A stretch of 64,000 nt of DNA. Origin: Branchipolynoe longqiensis (Eukaryota > Annelida > Polychaeta > Phyllodocida > Polynoidae). Both the position numbers and the translations under genes were made by a program. Below the pieces are notes generated by a model that was not told where the DNA came from, made no database searches, and saw only the letters and a list, made by a program, of their open reading frames with translations. Position 1 is the first letter of the stretch; every line of letters starts with the position of its first letter. Shown here piece after piece: positions 10,926-22,211 of the stretch. The stretch spans positions 128,731,168 to 128,795,167 of the forward strand of contig CM059187.1 of NCBI GenBank assembly GCA_030323885.1. Reading direction: 5' to 3'.

Positions 10926-11660
10926 ACACACAGCTGCGGGAAATGGCGACCTGAACCCCGACCCGAGATTACTGCTGCCGGTGTTCGTGGCGAGCTGCTC
11001 CGGCCGGAATGCGATGAGCTCCGGCCGGGCGGGGGGCAGGGGTAAGAGAGAGCAACTCGGTCTTTCTTTGTTCTATGCCTGCAGATGAATGGACAGACCC
11101 CCGACGCTGCTTGCCCTGCAAAAATTAGCCGGTTGTATTAAGGCCCGGGCTGCCAGGCACGGTAACGATTGATTGGCTGCGTCCAGCGGCCCGGGAGGCG
11201 CAGGTATATGCGAAAACTGCCGGCTGGATGAGGGGCAGCAGTGGCGGCAGAGCAGTAGTAGCAGCAGCTGTTCCAGCAGCTGCTCCAGCAGCAGCATCAG
11301 TAGCGGCAGGAAAAGCAGATGCAGATGCAGCTGGAGCAGGAAGAGCAGCAGCCATAACAGCAGCTCAGCAGCAGCAGTGGCGGCAACGCGGGGAGAGACA
11401 GAACCACCACCACCAACCAACAGCAGCACAGCTGCCCGCCCCGCCCCGCCCTGCTCCGCCCCGCTCCGTCCCGCCCTCCTCCCTCCGCCCCGCTCCGCCC
11501 CTCCCTGCCCGACGCTGTCTGCCATTATTTGTGCTTTTCGTGCAGGCACTGCGGCCTTTTGTCGGGCCTGCTCACACCCGCCCCCCAGATGAGCGAACCT
11601 GGCGAATATTGCGACCATTTATCAAGCGCATTGCGAGCAGCCACCTAAGCCAGGCCCATT
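10926..11660. promoter_or_regulatory. CpG-rich island-like region with CAG/AGC repeats
   Basis: GC-rich, with frequent CpG around 10935-11035 and 11160-11230, a CAGCAGC-rich stretch at about 11230-11400 and CCCCGCCCCGCCC runs at 11430-11510. Long Ser/Ala/Pro-rich frames on both strands come from the CAG and CCG repeats. It could be a CpG-island promoter or untranslated exon, but no initiator or gene start was recognised. Confidence 0.3.
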
Positions 11661-11699
11661 GCGGGGCTCACAGCGCACCGGGCTGGTCTTACCTGATGT

Positions 11700-12060
11700 G
11701 AAATTGTGTGTGGTTGTCAGGCTGTACGGCTGTATGGTTGTACGGCTGTACAATATCGCTGAATGGCTCTGTGGCTGCATGGTTATACGGCTGGCTGTAC
11801 CGCTGCATGGTTGTGTGGCTGTCTGCATGGCCATGTAGCTGTTCTGCTGTATTGCTATATGGATGTATGGTTGTACAGTTGTGTTTGGGGCTCTATGCAT
11901 ATACAGCTCTACTAGTGTATGGCTATATGGTTATATGGCTGTATGCCTATTTGATTGTTTGCTTCTGTGGCTATATGATTGTATACCTGCTTGATTGTAA
12001 ACATGTACGGTTGTAAGTTTGTGTAGCTTATAGTTGTATGCCTGTGTGAGTGTCTGTACA
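11700..12060. repeat. 8-bp minisatellite (TATGGYTG), first part
   Basis: Degenerate 8-bp units such as TATGGTTG, TACGGCTG and TGTGGCTG run for about 350 bp. The array continues after the SINE at 12088-12262. Confidence 0.8.
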
Positions 12061-12087
12061 ACTATATGAAACTATCACTGTATATTT

Positions 12088-12262
12088 GGACTGGTTGTCT
12101 CAATATCAGTATAATGTGACTGAGTGGGCTATCAGGTCATGGTGCTGGCGGCCTGGTCTTCCACTATAAAGTCGCCATGAGTGCGCACTGTCACAAGTCG
12201 GTGCCCGTCCTGATATGCCCGTAGATATTGCCATGGCCTAAAACCCCAACAACCAACCAACA
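12088..12262 (+). mobile_element. SINE (main family), 5'-truncated, inserted in minisatellite
   Basis: Starts inside the body at GGACTGGTTGTCTCAATATC and ends TAAAACCCCAACAACCAACC. The same 8-bp repeat lies on both sides, so it inserted into the array. Confidence 0.9.
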
Positions 12263-12274
12263 AATATATAGGAT

Positions 12275-12400
12275 TCTCTACCTGTCTGTTTATTTGGTTG
12301 TATGTATGACTGTATGCATTTATGGTTGTGCAATTCTACAGCTATTATATGGTTGGATGGTTGTATGGTTGTGTGGTTGTATGGATGTAGCAATCTCCGC
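12275..12400. repeat. 8-bp minisatellite (TATGGTTG), second part
   Basis: Continuation of the 11700-12060 array, with GGTTGTATGGTTGTGTGG units. Confidence 0.75.
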
Positions 12401-12545
12401 GCTAACATCACGATAATATCATCATTATCGCCACCATTATCACCACCACTAATATCATCACCACCACAAACATCATCACTACCACCACCATTATCATCAC
12501 CACCACCAACACTACCATCAGTACCATCACCTGCACCACCGTCAC
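12401..12545. repeat. (ATC/ACC)n trinucleotide-rich tract
   Basis: Imperfect ATCATCACCACC repeats. Open frames on both strands are simple-repeat translations. Confidence 0.8.
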
Positions 12546-13164
12546 CCAGCCGCCCACACAAACAACTCCTCTATCATATCCTATCCTATCCACTCATCAT
12601 TTCCTCCCAACTCTAGTTGTGTGTGATTGGTGGGCAGGCGGTGTAACAAGTCGATGTTAAATGACATGCAATCTCCAATGCCCAAATATGTGTTGTTTTC
12701 GCCAACTGTGACGTGATACCTGCCAGCAGTCTAACTACTATCGGTGGATCCCTGAAGCCAACAGATAATATCACCTAATCCATAGCCATGCCATCCCCAT
12801 TCTGTGGCTGCCTTGCAATCCATAATTACCTGCAAGATTAGCCACTTTAGTTTGAAGAGTCCGTTCTATTTGGACAGTCATCTGGATAGGTGAACACAGC
12901 GACAACAATGAAAACCACAAAAAGCCAAGAATGTCATATTATAACCAGACATTTAACTTCTCATTCCTACATGTACTTTCCATCCGAAATATCAGGGGGA
13001 TATATATGTAGGAAAGAGAACCACCCAACCCGTTAAAAAATAACTTGCAAAAATGACTTTCTAATAACATTGTAATAGACAGAAGTGCTTCTCTAATACA
13101 GATGTCTTTTCTTCTTAATCTATTACTTTTCGCTTATTCGGATAAGTGGTATCACAACACTTAG
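12546..13164. other. Unassigned non-coding sequence
   Basis: Ordinary AT-rich sequence with no recognised gene, TIR or repeat. Confidence 0.5.
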
Positions 13165-13210
13165 TGACCTTAGATGTTGCTAGGATGTAAAACAACAACA
13201 AACAAACAAC
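13165..13210 (+). mobile_element. SINE tail-only insertion
   Basis: GACCTTAGATGTTGCTAGGA continues to the AAAACAACAACAAACAAAC tail. TTAGTG lies on both sides (about 13161 and 13213), a possible short target duplication, so this looks like a very short 5'-truncated insertion. Confidence 0.75.
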
Positions 13211-13234
13211 AATTAGTGTGGGAATGGAAGTACT

Positions 13235-13600
13235 GAGTCAAAAGCCCCACTGTAAATTAGGGTTATCGCTACATATAATTACTGTAAATTAGGTGTATCT
13301 CTACATGTATTTACAGTGAAATACCGTTATCATTACATATATTTACTGTCAATTAAGGTTACCGTACATATATTTACGTAAATTAGGGTTATATCTCTAC
13401 ATATGTTTACTGTAAATTAGTGTTATCCCCACATGTATTTACTTCAATTAGGATTATATCTAACATGCCTTCATTCTAAATTAGGGTTAGCTCTACGCGT
13501 ATTTGCTGTAAATTAGCGTTATCTAAAACATATATGTACAGAAAACTAATGGTATATTTACATATATTTACCATAATTAAGATTACCTCTACAGATCCGT
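13235..13600. repeat. ~33-bp minisatellite, about 10 units
   Basis: Units built on TACTGTAAATTAGGGTTATC followed by TCTACATRTATT. Unit spacing is irregular and ranges over about 30-37 bp. Confidence 0.8.
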
Positions 13601-14242
13601 ATATACTCGTGACTTTATGTCCTTATTCAAAGTTTGGTCCCTTTCATCAGCATAGCCTGGAGACCTGTATTAAACCACAGGTGATTGGAACCGTTTCTTT
13701 CTTCTGTTTCCCCCAATTTCTTCCAATCTTTTCTTAATTCTTAAAAAAAAAAAAAAAAAAAATTAATTTTTAATTTTTATTTTTTTACAAATTTCGTTAG
13801 AATATACCTGATGGCCAGACTGTGGGATGGCATTATTTGGAGGGGTGCGTGTGCGCGTGGGGCGGTAGGGAGGGTGACTGTGGTGCAGATAGCAAAGCCC
13901 TCATAGGGACCCTCCGCTGCCGCCGCCGGTACCCAGCACTCTGGCTAACAACCCAGGAGGGCCATAAGTTGAAATAACGAGGCCCCATACACATCATATT
14001 CGTGTACACATATATCTGTGAGTTTATTGCGCCTCGGTGATGCTGATGTTTCATGTCTGCCAACTGTTCCCACTGCATGCTCCCGGGGCTCTCCTCCCTG
14101 TAATGTGTGTGTGTGTATTGCGCATGGAGGTGGCACTTCACTAATAAATCACATATCGAAATCACTAAATTATACCCCATGTGAAAATTGATCAAAATTT
14201 GGGTAATGCATTGAAAATGAACCCGATTTTATTAAGCCGTTA
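13601..14242. other. Non-coding, with A and T homopolymers
   Basis: An A run occurs at about 13743-13762 and T-rich sequence to 13790. The 120-codon minus-strand frame at 13833-14195 has no recognisable domain and is not supported as a gene. Confidence 0.45.
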
Positions 14243-14550
14243 AGGCCCTGTCACACGATGCCGTATTGTGTCAGTGTATGCCGACATATGCTGTCATACG
14301 GCAGAATTTTGAACATGTTTAAAAGTATGACTTATGCCAAGTTTACCCCTAATTTATCTCAGCGTACACCAGTGGGCTTTAACGAATACTACTTATGCCA
14401 AACATACCCATAACGTACCCATAACTTGTCTCAGCATACACCATCGTACACCAGCATACACTAGTGAGCACCAGCATACACCACCGTGTTGGCGCTAAAT
14501 CACATACATCAGCATATGCTGATGCAATATGGCATAGTTGGACACGCCCT
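14243..14550. mobile_element. PIF/Harbinger-like MITE, diverged member
   Basis: The left end AGGCCCTGTCACACGATGCC and the right end GGCATAGTTGGACACGCCC form imperfect inverted repeats, with TTA/TAA at the borders. The interior repeats CAGCATACACCA motifs. It shares the palindrome at 14307-14324 (TTTTGAACATGTTTAAAA) with the elements at 20695, 35597 and 50800. Confidence 0.7.
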
Positions 14551-14845
14551 TAAACAGTTGAGAGGGATCCATGAGGTCTTATGGAAAGCCTCCTTGTAAT
14601 TTGGTGTCTTTCTTCTAAGGCAAGCAGTATACTGAATGGGGATTATTTAAAAGACAGGGATCTTCAGCATTCACACGTTAGATTAAACCATAAGGTCATT
14701 GTTTAAATTAGTTGATGGACTAATGTGGGTAACAGTGGGTTTGAAGGATAATTGTGACATATTGGTATCAAGGAAATATTGTCTTCTAATAGGAGTTTTA
14801 CCGACTCCTAACATCACCTTTTATCATATCAGTTTGACCTACTCC

Positions 14846-15000
14846 TAATAGGACGGGTACCGAAGTGTACCCTTATTGATAGTGCTGCTCGACTTGGATA
14901 CCGATCAACGGGCACCATGATTTGATATCTCACTCAGACACATTTTCAAATACTTAGCAAACCAGTCCTTACCTTATTCTAATAATACCAAGCGCTATTG
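14846..15000 (-). mobile_element. Degraded SINE fragment (main family)
   Basis: Recognisable body landmarks in reverse (GGACGGGTACCGA; CACCATGATTTGATATCTCA; CAAACCAGTCCTTACC), heavily diverged. Confidence 0.6.
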
Positions 15001-15048
15001 ATTTCATACCTTATTGATTTCCACAATCTCTCGTTTTATTTCGACTAG

Positions 15049-15098
15049 ATACCGTCCTGATATGTTGCTAGGACGCTAAAACCCCCTCCCCTCCAAAC
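15049..15098 (+). mobile_element. SINE 3'-tail fragment
   Basis: ACCGTCCTGATATGTTGCTA then GGACGCTAAAACCCC. It lies in opposite orientation to the fragment just upstream. Confidence 0.65.
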
Positions 15099-15570
15099 AA
15101 ATAAAAAACGACAAACACAGTTGACAGCCACTACGCCAATTTCGGTTTTGGTTTCTTCTCATGAAACATAGATAATTTCTGCCAAACTGTTTTTAAAAAA
15201 TCTGTTGTTGTTCATAGGGGGGGGGGGGGTGGTGGCTGGAGGTTGCACATGAAACAATAATCACCAACACAGCGTGTGGGCAATGCTATTACTAACCTAT
15301 AAAATAAATAATCCCATCCGAATTGTAATTATGCTGAGCTGTAACTAAGCTGACGATCAAAGAAGACAGTGGTTGGCAAACACACAGCCGACCTAAATCG
15401 GCTTAACTTATTTTCCCTCCTGCGTTATCAACCAATCAGAAAAGCGGAATGCGCGCCGACTCGATTGTGTGGCCTCCCGTCGACAAATTCCAATAAGTCA
15501 GTTCCTGTCAGGCAGGGCTACGTCATCTCTTGCCTGTTTAGTTAGAGGCCCGAATCAAGGTCTCAGCAGT
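15099..15570. other. Unassigned non-coding sequence
   Basis: Contains a G run at about 15219-15229. No gene was recognised. Confidence 0.45.
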
Positions 15571-15840
15571 GGGTTGGTTCTTGGAGTTTTACATCCTGGC
15601 AACATCTAAGGTGATATCAGGACGGGTACCGACTTGTGACAGTGCATACTCATGGTGACTTTATAGTTCTGCCCCACTTGGAAATCAGGCCACTGCACCA
15701 TGACCCGATATCCCACCCTCAAACCAGTCCTTACCCTATCCTATTAATGCTATCATTGGTTTGACTCGACCGGGAACCAAACTCTCGACCTTCCGCACGC
15801 GAGGCCCGCGCTCTACCGATTCGGCTACCATGCCTGGTAG
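15571..15840 (-). mobile_element. SINE (main family, head type 1) with internal deletion
   Basis: Tail, body and head are all present on the minus strand, but about 50-60 bp around the CACTCAGTCACATTATCC block and the AGCGCCTGGCTAGGAAGC block are missing. Head type 1 (CTCTACCGATTCGGCTACCA in reverse). Confidence 0.9.
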
Positions 15841-16640
15841 GAGTCAGAGTCAGTGGAGGAAGATTAAGTTTGGTGCATAGTTCCTATGCACTCCTGTGCC
15901 GTCCTATGCATCTTTCTTCGATACTTGCTGTGATACTTGGTCAATTGGCATGGCAGTTAAAGGTGGCTGCTATCCGAGTTGTGCAAATGATATAGGGCTT
16001 TAAAAATGTCTACTTGTTTCCGGTTACTGCACAGTGGTTTGGCTTTAGGCTAAAAGCTTTTATTTAAAGTTTCTTGTGTATATGTTTTTTTTTTAAAACC
16101 GTATGTCATTAGTGGGAAGTTTAATCATTTAGAGATGTAATATTATATCTATACACGTAGATATATATGCCTATGTTCTACAATGTCTATATCAGAAACA
16201 ATGCTAGTTAATAATACTATTTACTAAAAGAAGGCAGAATCTCACTGGTTTTAATTTTTGTTTTAAATAGCGTGATATTATTTAAAATGCTGTAAAATAT
16301 AAGACACTTCAATTCCGAATTGCCTACTGGGATATTTCTGTTTAAAACTACAAGCATTAAGAGACGGCGCATTTAAAAATTAATCTTTGCGTAGATTTCA
16401 CTTATATCTCGTTCTGCTGAGTTTCTTGTTTTGTCTGTGAATTGCAAATATTCGGAGACAGACTGTTATTAGGTTCCCCGTCTGTGACACTTATATATCG
16501 TGATATATGTTTATGGTTTTATTTTTAATTTAAAAATCTTTATTTAGTAAGCGATTTCCATTTGGCTACGTCGGAATCCTGCTCTTCGGGCCTTGCAACG
16601 TTAAGGATTTTTACATAATTGGGATCGCTGTGCGAAATAG

Positions 16641-16647
<7 letters not shown>
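15841..16647. other. AT-rich non-coding sequence
   Basis: Long AT-rich stretch with no repeat family or gene recognised. Confidence 0.5.
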
Positions 16648-16702
<55 letters not shown>

Positions 16703-16705
16703 TAA
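16648..16705. repeat. (TA)n microsatellite
   Basis: Near-uninterrupted TA dinucleotides. Confidence 0.95.
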
Positions 16706-16825
16706 CATACATATATCTATATATATAACTTCCTCGGTATACAAAAGAACATAGGAGAGAGAGTAAGTTTGGTTTGTATTTAATAACTGGCTCAGGGATT
16801 AATAGCCCTAGCCCTAAAAAGAAAA

Positions 16826-16980
16826 ATGTCCTCCAGTGTGTGATGTGAGGGGGGCACCCACCCGGCTATATACCCGACAGCTGGGAGGGGAGGTGGTGCT
16901 CCACCAATGCGCATGAGGAAATATAGGATCTACATGTTACCCTTGTATTTATACTCTCATAATGCATTATACATCACACA
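16826..16980. repeat. Interspersed repeat, empty-site paralogue of 60310-61300
   Basis: From TCCTCCAGTGTGTGATGTGA through CCACCAATGCGCATGAGG to CATAATGCATTATACATCA this matches the two flanks of the TIR element at 60419-61226. Here the two flanks are contiguous around 16920-16930, so this copy is an unoccupied paralogous site. Confidence 0.8.
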
Positions 16981-16995
16981 GACACACACACACAC

Positions 16996-16996
<1 letters not shown>

Positions 16997-17041
<45 letters not shown>
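16997..17041. repeat. (TA)n microsatellite
   Basis: TA dinucleotides directly before a SINE tail. Confidence 0.9.
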
Positions 17042-17042
<1 letters not shown>

Positions 17043-17083
17043 TGTTACCAGGATGGAAAACTCCAACAACCAACCAACAACCA
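17040..17083 (+). mobile_element. SINE 3'-tail fragment
   Basis: GATGTTACCAGGATGGAAAA then CTCCAACAACCAACCAACAA, placed at the edge of a TA microsatellite. Confidence 0.8.
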
Positions 17084-17908
17084 TTAGGAGTAGAAGACTG
17101 GCCGTCCCATGTTCCACCAAAAATAACCCGTTTTACATCGTTTTTTTAGGAAAAGTGCAACCAGCATCAGGTTTGTTTTTGGACAAGGTATTCAAAGGAA
17201 TTGTATATATCTGTCTATTTGCGCTTAACTACACAAATACTCTAAATTATCAAGTGATTGCTGAAGGCACCTACAAGGTCAACCATAAAGTTTCTGTTTA
17301 ACCAGAACAGATTAACTGAGTTGTCTGGGCTCCTTCCTTTAAAAAAAAAAAGAAGTTACATTAGGAAAACATCAGAACACGTCGACAACGGACACAGCAA
17401 TGACAAATGATGTTGTTAACTGAGTACAAAATAATAAATCCACATCCCGGCCCGCCAGCACGTATGAACTGGTTCAGGCCCTTAACCATCATGAACAAAC
17501 CATCAACACACCAAACATCCTACATAACTATCCACCTGTTTAAACACATTGAACATTATATAAAACAGACAGAATATCTTGTCAGCAATAAACTTACCAT
17601 GTTTTATAAGAGGAAAAATGTAACCCTCAATGATTCTTTGAGTCGCCCCAAGTATACACTTTCTACTTGGTGGTGCTCCCCATTTTTACATGAACTACAG
17701 TGACTGGTGCTGTACATTATACAGCAGGAGCCACTCCCTAATTCTACAGGAGCAGTGCTGTAACTAATACAACACTTATCAAACTTAGATTATATAGACT
17801 GTCAATTCCAATAGTAAGATGGCCAGAAGACCAGTGCTCCGGTGCTGACAAATGTCATATTGAGATGACTAAATATTTTACCCAAAGAAAACTAGGTAAG
17901 GAGGTGCT
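17084..17908. other. Unassigned AT-rich non-coding sequence
   Basis: Two open frames (82 and 98 codons) on the plus strand show no motif I recognise and no splice-site support. Confidence 0.45.
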
Positions 17909-18270
17909 GGACGGGGGCGCTGAATCGGTAAGAGCACAGGCTTCCCTTGGGGAAGGTCGGGAGTTTGAATCCTGGCCGAGTAAAACCGATGATTTACAAA
18001 GTTGATACTTGTCGCTAACAAGCCTGGTGCGTGGCGTTACTAGGATACCGCAAGGACACGTTACTTCAGTATCAGTATCACTATCATAGTATCAGTTAGT
18101 TTAGTACTAGGATAATGTGACTGAGTGTGGGGAATTAGGCCGTTGGGCCACTGGCCTGGTCTCCCACGGGGCAGCACTATAAAGTTGCCATGAGGGCGCA
18201 TTGTCACGAATCGGTGCCAGTCCTGATATGATCTTAGATGCTGTCAGGGTGCTAAATCCCAACAAACAAA
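17909..18270 (+). mobile_element. SINE (main family, head type 1), full length with small insertion
   Basis: Head GGACGGGGGCGCTGAATCGG with B-box-like GGAGTTTGAATCCTGG. The body is interrupted by a short AGTATCAGTATCACTATCAT repeat (about 18068-18100). The tail is decayed (GTGCTAAATCCCAACAAAC). Confidence 0.9.
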
Positions 18271-18327
18271 CTGTATCAAACTAGTTTGGCAGTCCACTTA
18301 AAATATCACATTCATATATAAAGAAAA

Positions 18328-18664
18328 CCAGACGGGATGGCCGAATGGCTTAGAGCATCCGTCTCCCGTGTTGGTAGACATATGTGATCGAGGATTTGGA
18401 CCTGGTCGAGTCAAACCACTGACTTAAAAATTAATACTTGTGGATTCCCAGCCAGGCACTCAGCATTATTATGATAGGGCAAGGACTGCTTGGCTTGGTG
18501 TCAGGATAATGTGACTGAGTAGAATATCAGGTCATTGTGCTGCCGGCATGGTCCCAAGTGGGCAGCACTATAAAGTCGCCATGAGTGCGCACTGTTACAA
18601 GTGAGTACCCATCCTGATATTACCTTAGATGTTGCTAGGACGTAAAACAACAACAAACAAACGA
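18328..18664 (+). mobile_element. SINE (main family, head type 2), full length
   Basis: Head CCAGACGGGATGGCCGAATG with the CGTCTCCCGT segment, a full body, and the tail GTTGCTAGGACGTAAAACAA with CAACAAACAAAC. Confidence 0.95.
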
Positions 18665-19064
18665 ACATATATATAAAGAGAGCTTTAAAAAAAACACTCT
18701 ACGTAGTGTTTTATTTAGTGCATTTCTGAACGGAAAATTAATGACAACACCCGCCCCTTCCCCCTGTCTTCCCATGTACTGCAAGCTGATGATGATCACT
18801 GCGAAATAGCCTAGCTTTTTATTTGTTTTGTTTGAACTAGGATGACGACCGCCTCCTCTGCCCGGGGAATATCCGGAAACTTGGTTTAACTATAGACAGA
18901 TACACCCATGCATGGGATTGGTCACCAAGTGCATAAGAATGGTTTGGTGGCTGCGGTTTTTGTGGGCTTTCTTTTTTTAATAGAAGTTATGACTTTGCTA
19001 GTAAATCTTCTAAAATTGCGTCTACATATACAAATGCCTCCTTGTTCTCAACATGCATATATTT
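18665..19064. other. Unassigned non-coding sequence
   Basis: No gene or repeat family was recognised. Confidence 0.45.
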
Positions 19065-19510
19065 TGACCTGAGGGGGTGGAGTGGAGGTGGGATGTGGGT
19101 GGGGTGTGGGTGGGGTGAGAGAGTGGGTGGGTGGGGTGAGGGTCGGTTGTAGGTGGGGTGAGGGTGCGTGGGGTGAGGATATTATATAATAGAGACTCTA
19201 CATATCACTGAGGCTTATGGGGCGGGGGAGTTGAGGAGGGGAGAGGAGAGAGGGGAACAAGAGAGGAGAGGAGAGGAGAGGGGAGGGGCGGGGGAAAGGG
19301 CGATATGGAGAGGGAGTAGGGGGAGGAGGAGAGCAGGGAAGGGAAGGGGGCAAACCGTAGACGAGGGCACGAGAGAGGAGGAGGAAGGAGGACAGGGGGA
19401 GAGGAGAGGGCAGGAGAGAGGGCGGATGAGAGCAGAGATAAGGTATATGGGGACTGGAGATGTGATGGGGAGAGTGAGGGGCTGGTGGAGAGGGGGTGAG
19501 GAGTAGGGAG
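19065..19510. repeat. G-rich and polypurine tract
   Basis: GGGTGGGTGGGGTGAG units are followed by GGGGAGAGGAGAG-type purine sequence (about 19214-19500), nearly free of pyrimidines in places. Long Arg/Glu/Gly or Pro/Ser frames are its translations. Confidence 0.85.
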
Positions 19511-20044
19511 CGGGCCGCGAGGGGGTCAGGAGATGGCGGGGAGAAATGGGTACACACAAACTAAATTCGGCAACCTTTACGATCCTTCTTGATCGTAATT
19601 GACTTTCCATTGGAAATGAAGTTTCCGCCATGTCGTCCGGTCACGTGACCCGGATCCCACGTTGGACCCAGTGTCGGTGTCAACTATACGACAGGTTGCT
19701 TGGCAATGGCTGATATAGTCATTGACTTTTCATTCCCCACCTCCGTCTCTTTCCCTCCCCCTCCCTGTTGCTCCTATTACTCCACCCTCTCTCCAACCTC
19801 TCCCTATCCCAACCCCCTCCCCATCCCCGATAGCTCCTCCCCCACCCTCAGCCTATTATTCCACAGAAGCCAGCAGGCATAGGGCCACCCACCCTCATGG
19901 AATATATATACACTGTCAGGCCCCCCCCCCCCGCCCCCCCCCCCCACTGACTGCTCTGGGAGACAGCCCCATTAGAACACACAGTCCCAGTTTGACACCA
20001 CGCCCGTATTGTGACACCGAATGTGACACATAATCTCAGCGGTT

Positions 20045-20092
20045 GCTTGTTGGAGTATTACGTCCTGGCAACATCTACGGTCATATCAGGTT
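20045..20092 (-). mobile_element. SINE 3'-tail fragment
   Basis: GTTGGAGTATTACGTCCTGG then CAACATCTACGGTCATATCA, a minus-strand tail with no body. Confidence 0.8.
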
Positions 20093-20094
20093 TG

Positions 20095-20694
20095 GGATAG
20101 CGACAGTGTGATGTATAATGCTACCGCTGTGACAAAGACATGATGTGGGGACTACATTCTTGACATTGCACTAACTACTACTGTGACACATTAACAGGTT
20201 GGTGTCACACATGATCTTTATAGTCACGTCAAGCTGGTGTGGTACCAACTTCTTTACATGACAGCAAGTACCACGGTGACACTTTCATAGATCAGTGTCA
20301 CACATGATGAATATTGTCATGTAGATCTGGTGTAGAACAAATGTCATTTCTGTCCACACAGCTCCACTGTGACACACCCATACAGCGACACTGTCACACA
20401 TGTCCACCTCTGTCACATATATCCGCTTGTGACCGGCACTTCTTTTGTCATAATATGACAGAGTCACCTATGGACTATTATTACGCTGTTATGTTAGTAC
20501 ATACCTAGCCACACATATACATTACTGTCAAATCAATTTGCCCGACGACTATGAAATACGTGTATAACTGTAGTGTCACACATAACCACCACTGTCAGAT
20601 AACCCCACTGTGACAGACACATAGCTACAGTACGACACATAGGTACAGTACGACACATAGCTACAGTACGACACTTGACATAGACCTGATGTAA
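20095..20694. repeat. Degenerate TGTGACAC-rich minisatellite, left part
   Basis: Recurring ACTGTGACACA and CTACAGTACGACACATAG units, most regular at about 20630-20680. The array resumes after the MITE. Confidence 0.65.
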
Positions 20695-21375
20695 TACCCC
20701 TGTCACACTACGACGTAACGAGCCAATGTGAGCCTAACGTGGACAGTTTTCGTCATTACGTTGGGTTACGTCATGATGACGTCAGAATGACGTTAGAATG
20801 ACGTCGAGCTACGTCACATTACGTCGTGTTACGTCGAGTTACGTCGAGGTTTTGGACATGTTCAAAAATTTTGACGTAGCTCGAACGTAAGGGTTTACGT
20901 TCGCCATACGTTCTGTTCACGTTCAGTGAACATTAATGACGTTAAACGGACGTTTTTCCAACGATGCTCACTATGTTCAACTACGTTCCACTATGTTGAC
21001 CCACATTAAACTGAGTGAAAATGCCCACGTGGTGTAATGGGAACGTCAGGAGAACGTCGGGAGAACGTCGGGAGAACGTCGGGAGAACGTCAGGAGAACG
21101 TGCATTCAACGTACGTTCAACGTCTCATGACGTAGGTAACGTCATGTAGCGTTCTTCTGGTGGTGGAATAACGTTCATAACGTTCCGTCAGCGTAATGAC
21201 ATTGTCCTCTCTCGTTGAATGACGGTATCACTACGCTTTACCGACGTTACGCTCTCGTCCACTACGCTGCATCCACGTTCAACTTCTGCCCAAATTTGCA
21301 TACTACGCCCAGAAGTTCAACGTTCTTCACGTTCTCCCTACGCTGACGTCATTACGTCGTAGTGTGACAGGGCCA
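20695..21375. mobile_element. PIF/Harbinger-like ACGT-rich MITE, copy A
   Basis: The left end TACCCCTGTCACACTACGAC and the right end (reverse complement TGGCCCTGTCACACTACGAC) are inverted repeats, flanked by TAA at 20692-20694 and 21376-21378. The 681-bp interior is saturated with ACGT cores (GTTACGTC, GAACGTC) and carries the palindrome TTTTGGACATGTTCAAAA at 20850-20867. A 3-unit 10-bp seed of the array found in the 50800 element lies at 20965-21001. No transposase frame is present. Confidence 0.85.
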
Positions 21376-21378
21376 TAA

Positions 21379-21560
21379 GGCAATAAGTACCTACATGACA
21401 CCCAGCCTCAATGTGACACACAAAGCTACAGTAGGACACTTTACACCTGTTGTAACATAGACCTACTGTCATATAGACCTGCTGTCACACACAGCCTCAA
21501 TGTTACTCACACACATATCTACAGTAGCACACGGGGCCACTGCTGTTTAAACAGACCAGC
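21379..21560. repeat. TGTGACAC-rich minisatellite, right part
   Basis: Continuation of the array at 20095-20694 after the MITE insertion (CTACAGTAGGACACTTTACA; CTGCTGTCACACACAGCC). Confidence 0.6.
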
Positions 21561-21774
21561 TGTGATACAAAGGTCCTATGCCTGACATCTAGTTGCAGTA
21601 CTAATTCCAGCCGTGCATTCTACCTGAGAAAATAATTGCTATTCTTAATTATTTCCTATTGGTGGTATGTCAGTCCGGTGAAGTACCTCCATCATTAAGT
21701 CTAGAACCGACGTCCTGCTTTATTTCCGTTATCTCAGCTCCTTACGGATTCTCAGCCATGTCTGCTAAAATAAG

Positions 21775-21943
21775 GTTGGTTGGTTGTTGGAGTTTTACGT
21801 CCTGGCAACATCTAAGGTCATATCAGGACATGCACCGACTTCTGACAGTGTGCAGTCGATTTTCTAGTGCTGGCCCACTGTGAAATCAGGCCGCTGGCAC
21901 CATGACTCGATATCCCACTCAGTCCCATTATCCTGACACTTTT
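21775..21943 (-). mobile_element. SINE (main family), 5'-truncated
   Basis: The minus-strand copy contains the tail (GGTTGTTGGAGTTTTACGTC), the body to CACTCAGTCCCATTATCCTG, and nothing of the head. Confidence 0.9.
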
Positions 21944-22211
21944 GTTAAAATATGAGAGTCAGTCGAAGCTCAACGGTATGGTCACGTGACCTAACCATGT
22001 ATTCCTTACTTACTATGTATTCCGTATTTGAGGTATCTTAAAATGGAATGTCAAACTTAGAATGGGTTAGTTCAGCTGGAACCTACTAGTTTGCGAGTGA
22101 TCGATATGTTCGGTAATATTGGACTCCGTATAGCTATTATTACTAGTCGTTCGATGTCACAGAAGGAAGGGACGGGCTAACATACAAGGGTTGTATATAA
22201 TATATATATAC

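Noticed and set aside
11025..11085. Tiny intron (GTAAGAG to GCCTGCAG) followed by an ATG
   Set aside because: The intron would be about 43 bp and the following frame stops after 18 codons.
11073..11701. Long Ser/Ala/Leu frames on both strands
   Set aside because: They arise from CAG/AGC and CCG-rich sequence, and both strands are open at once.
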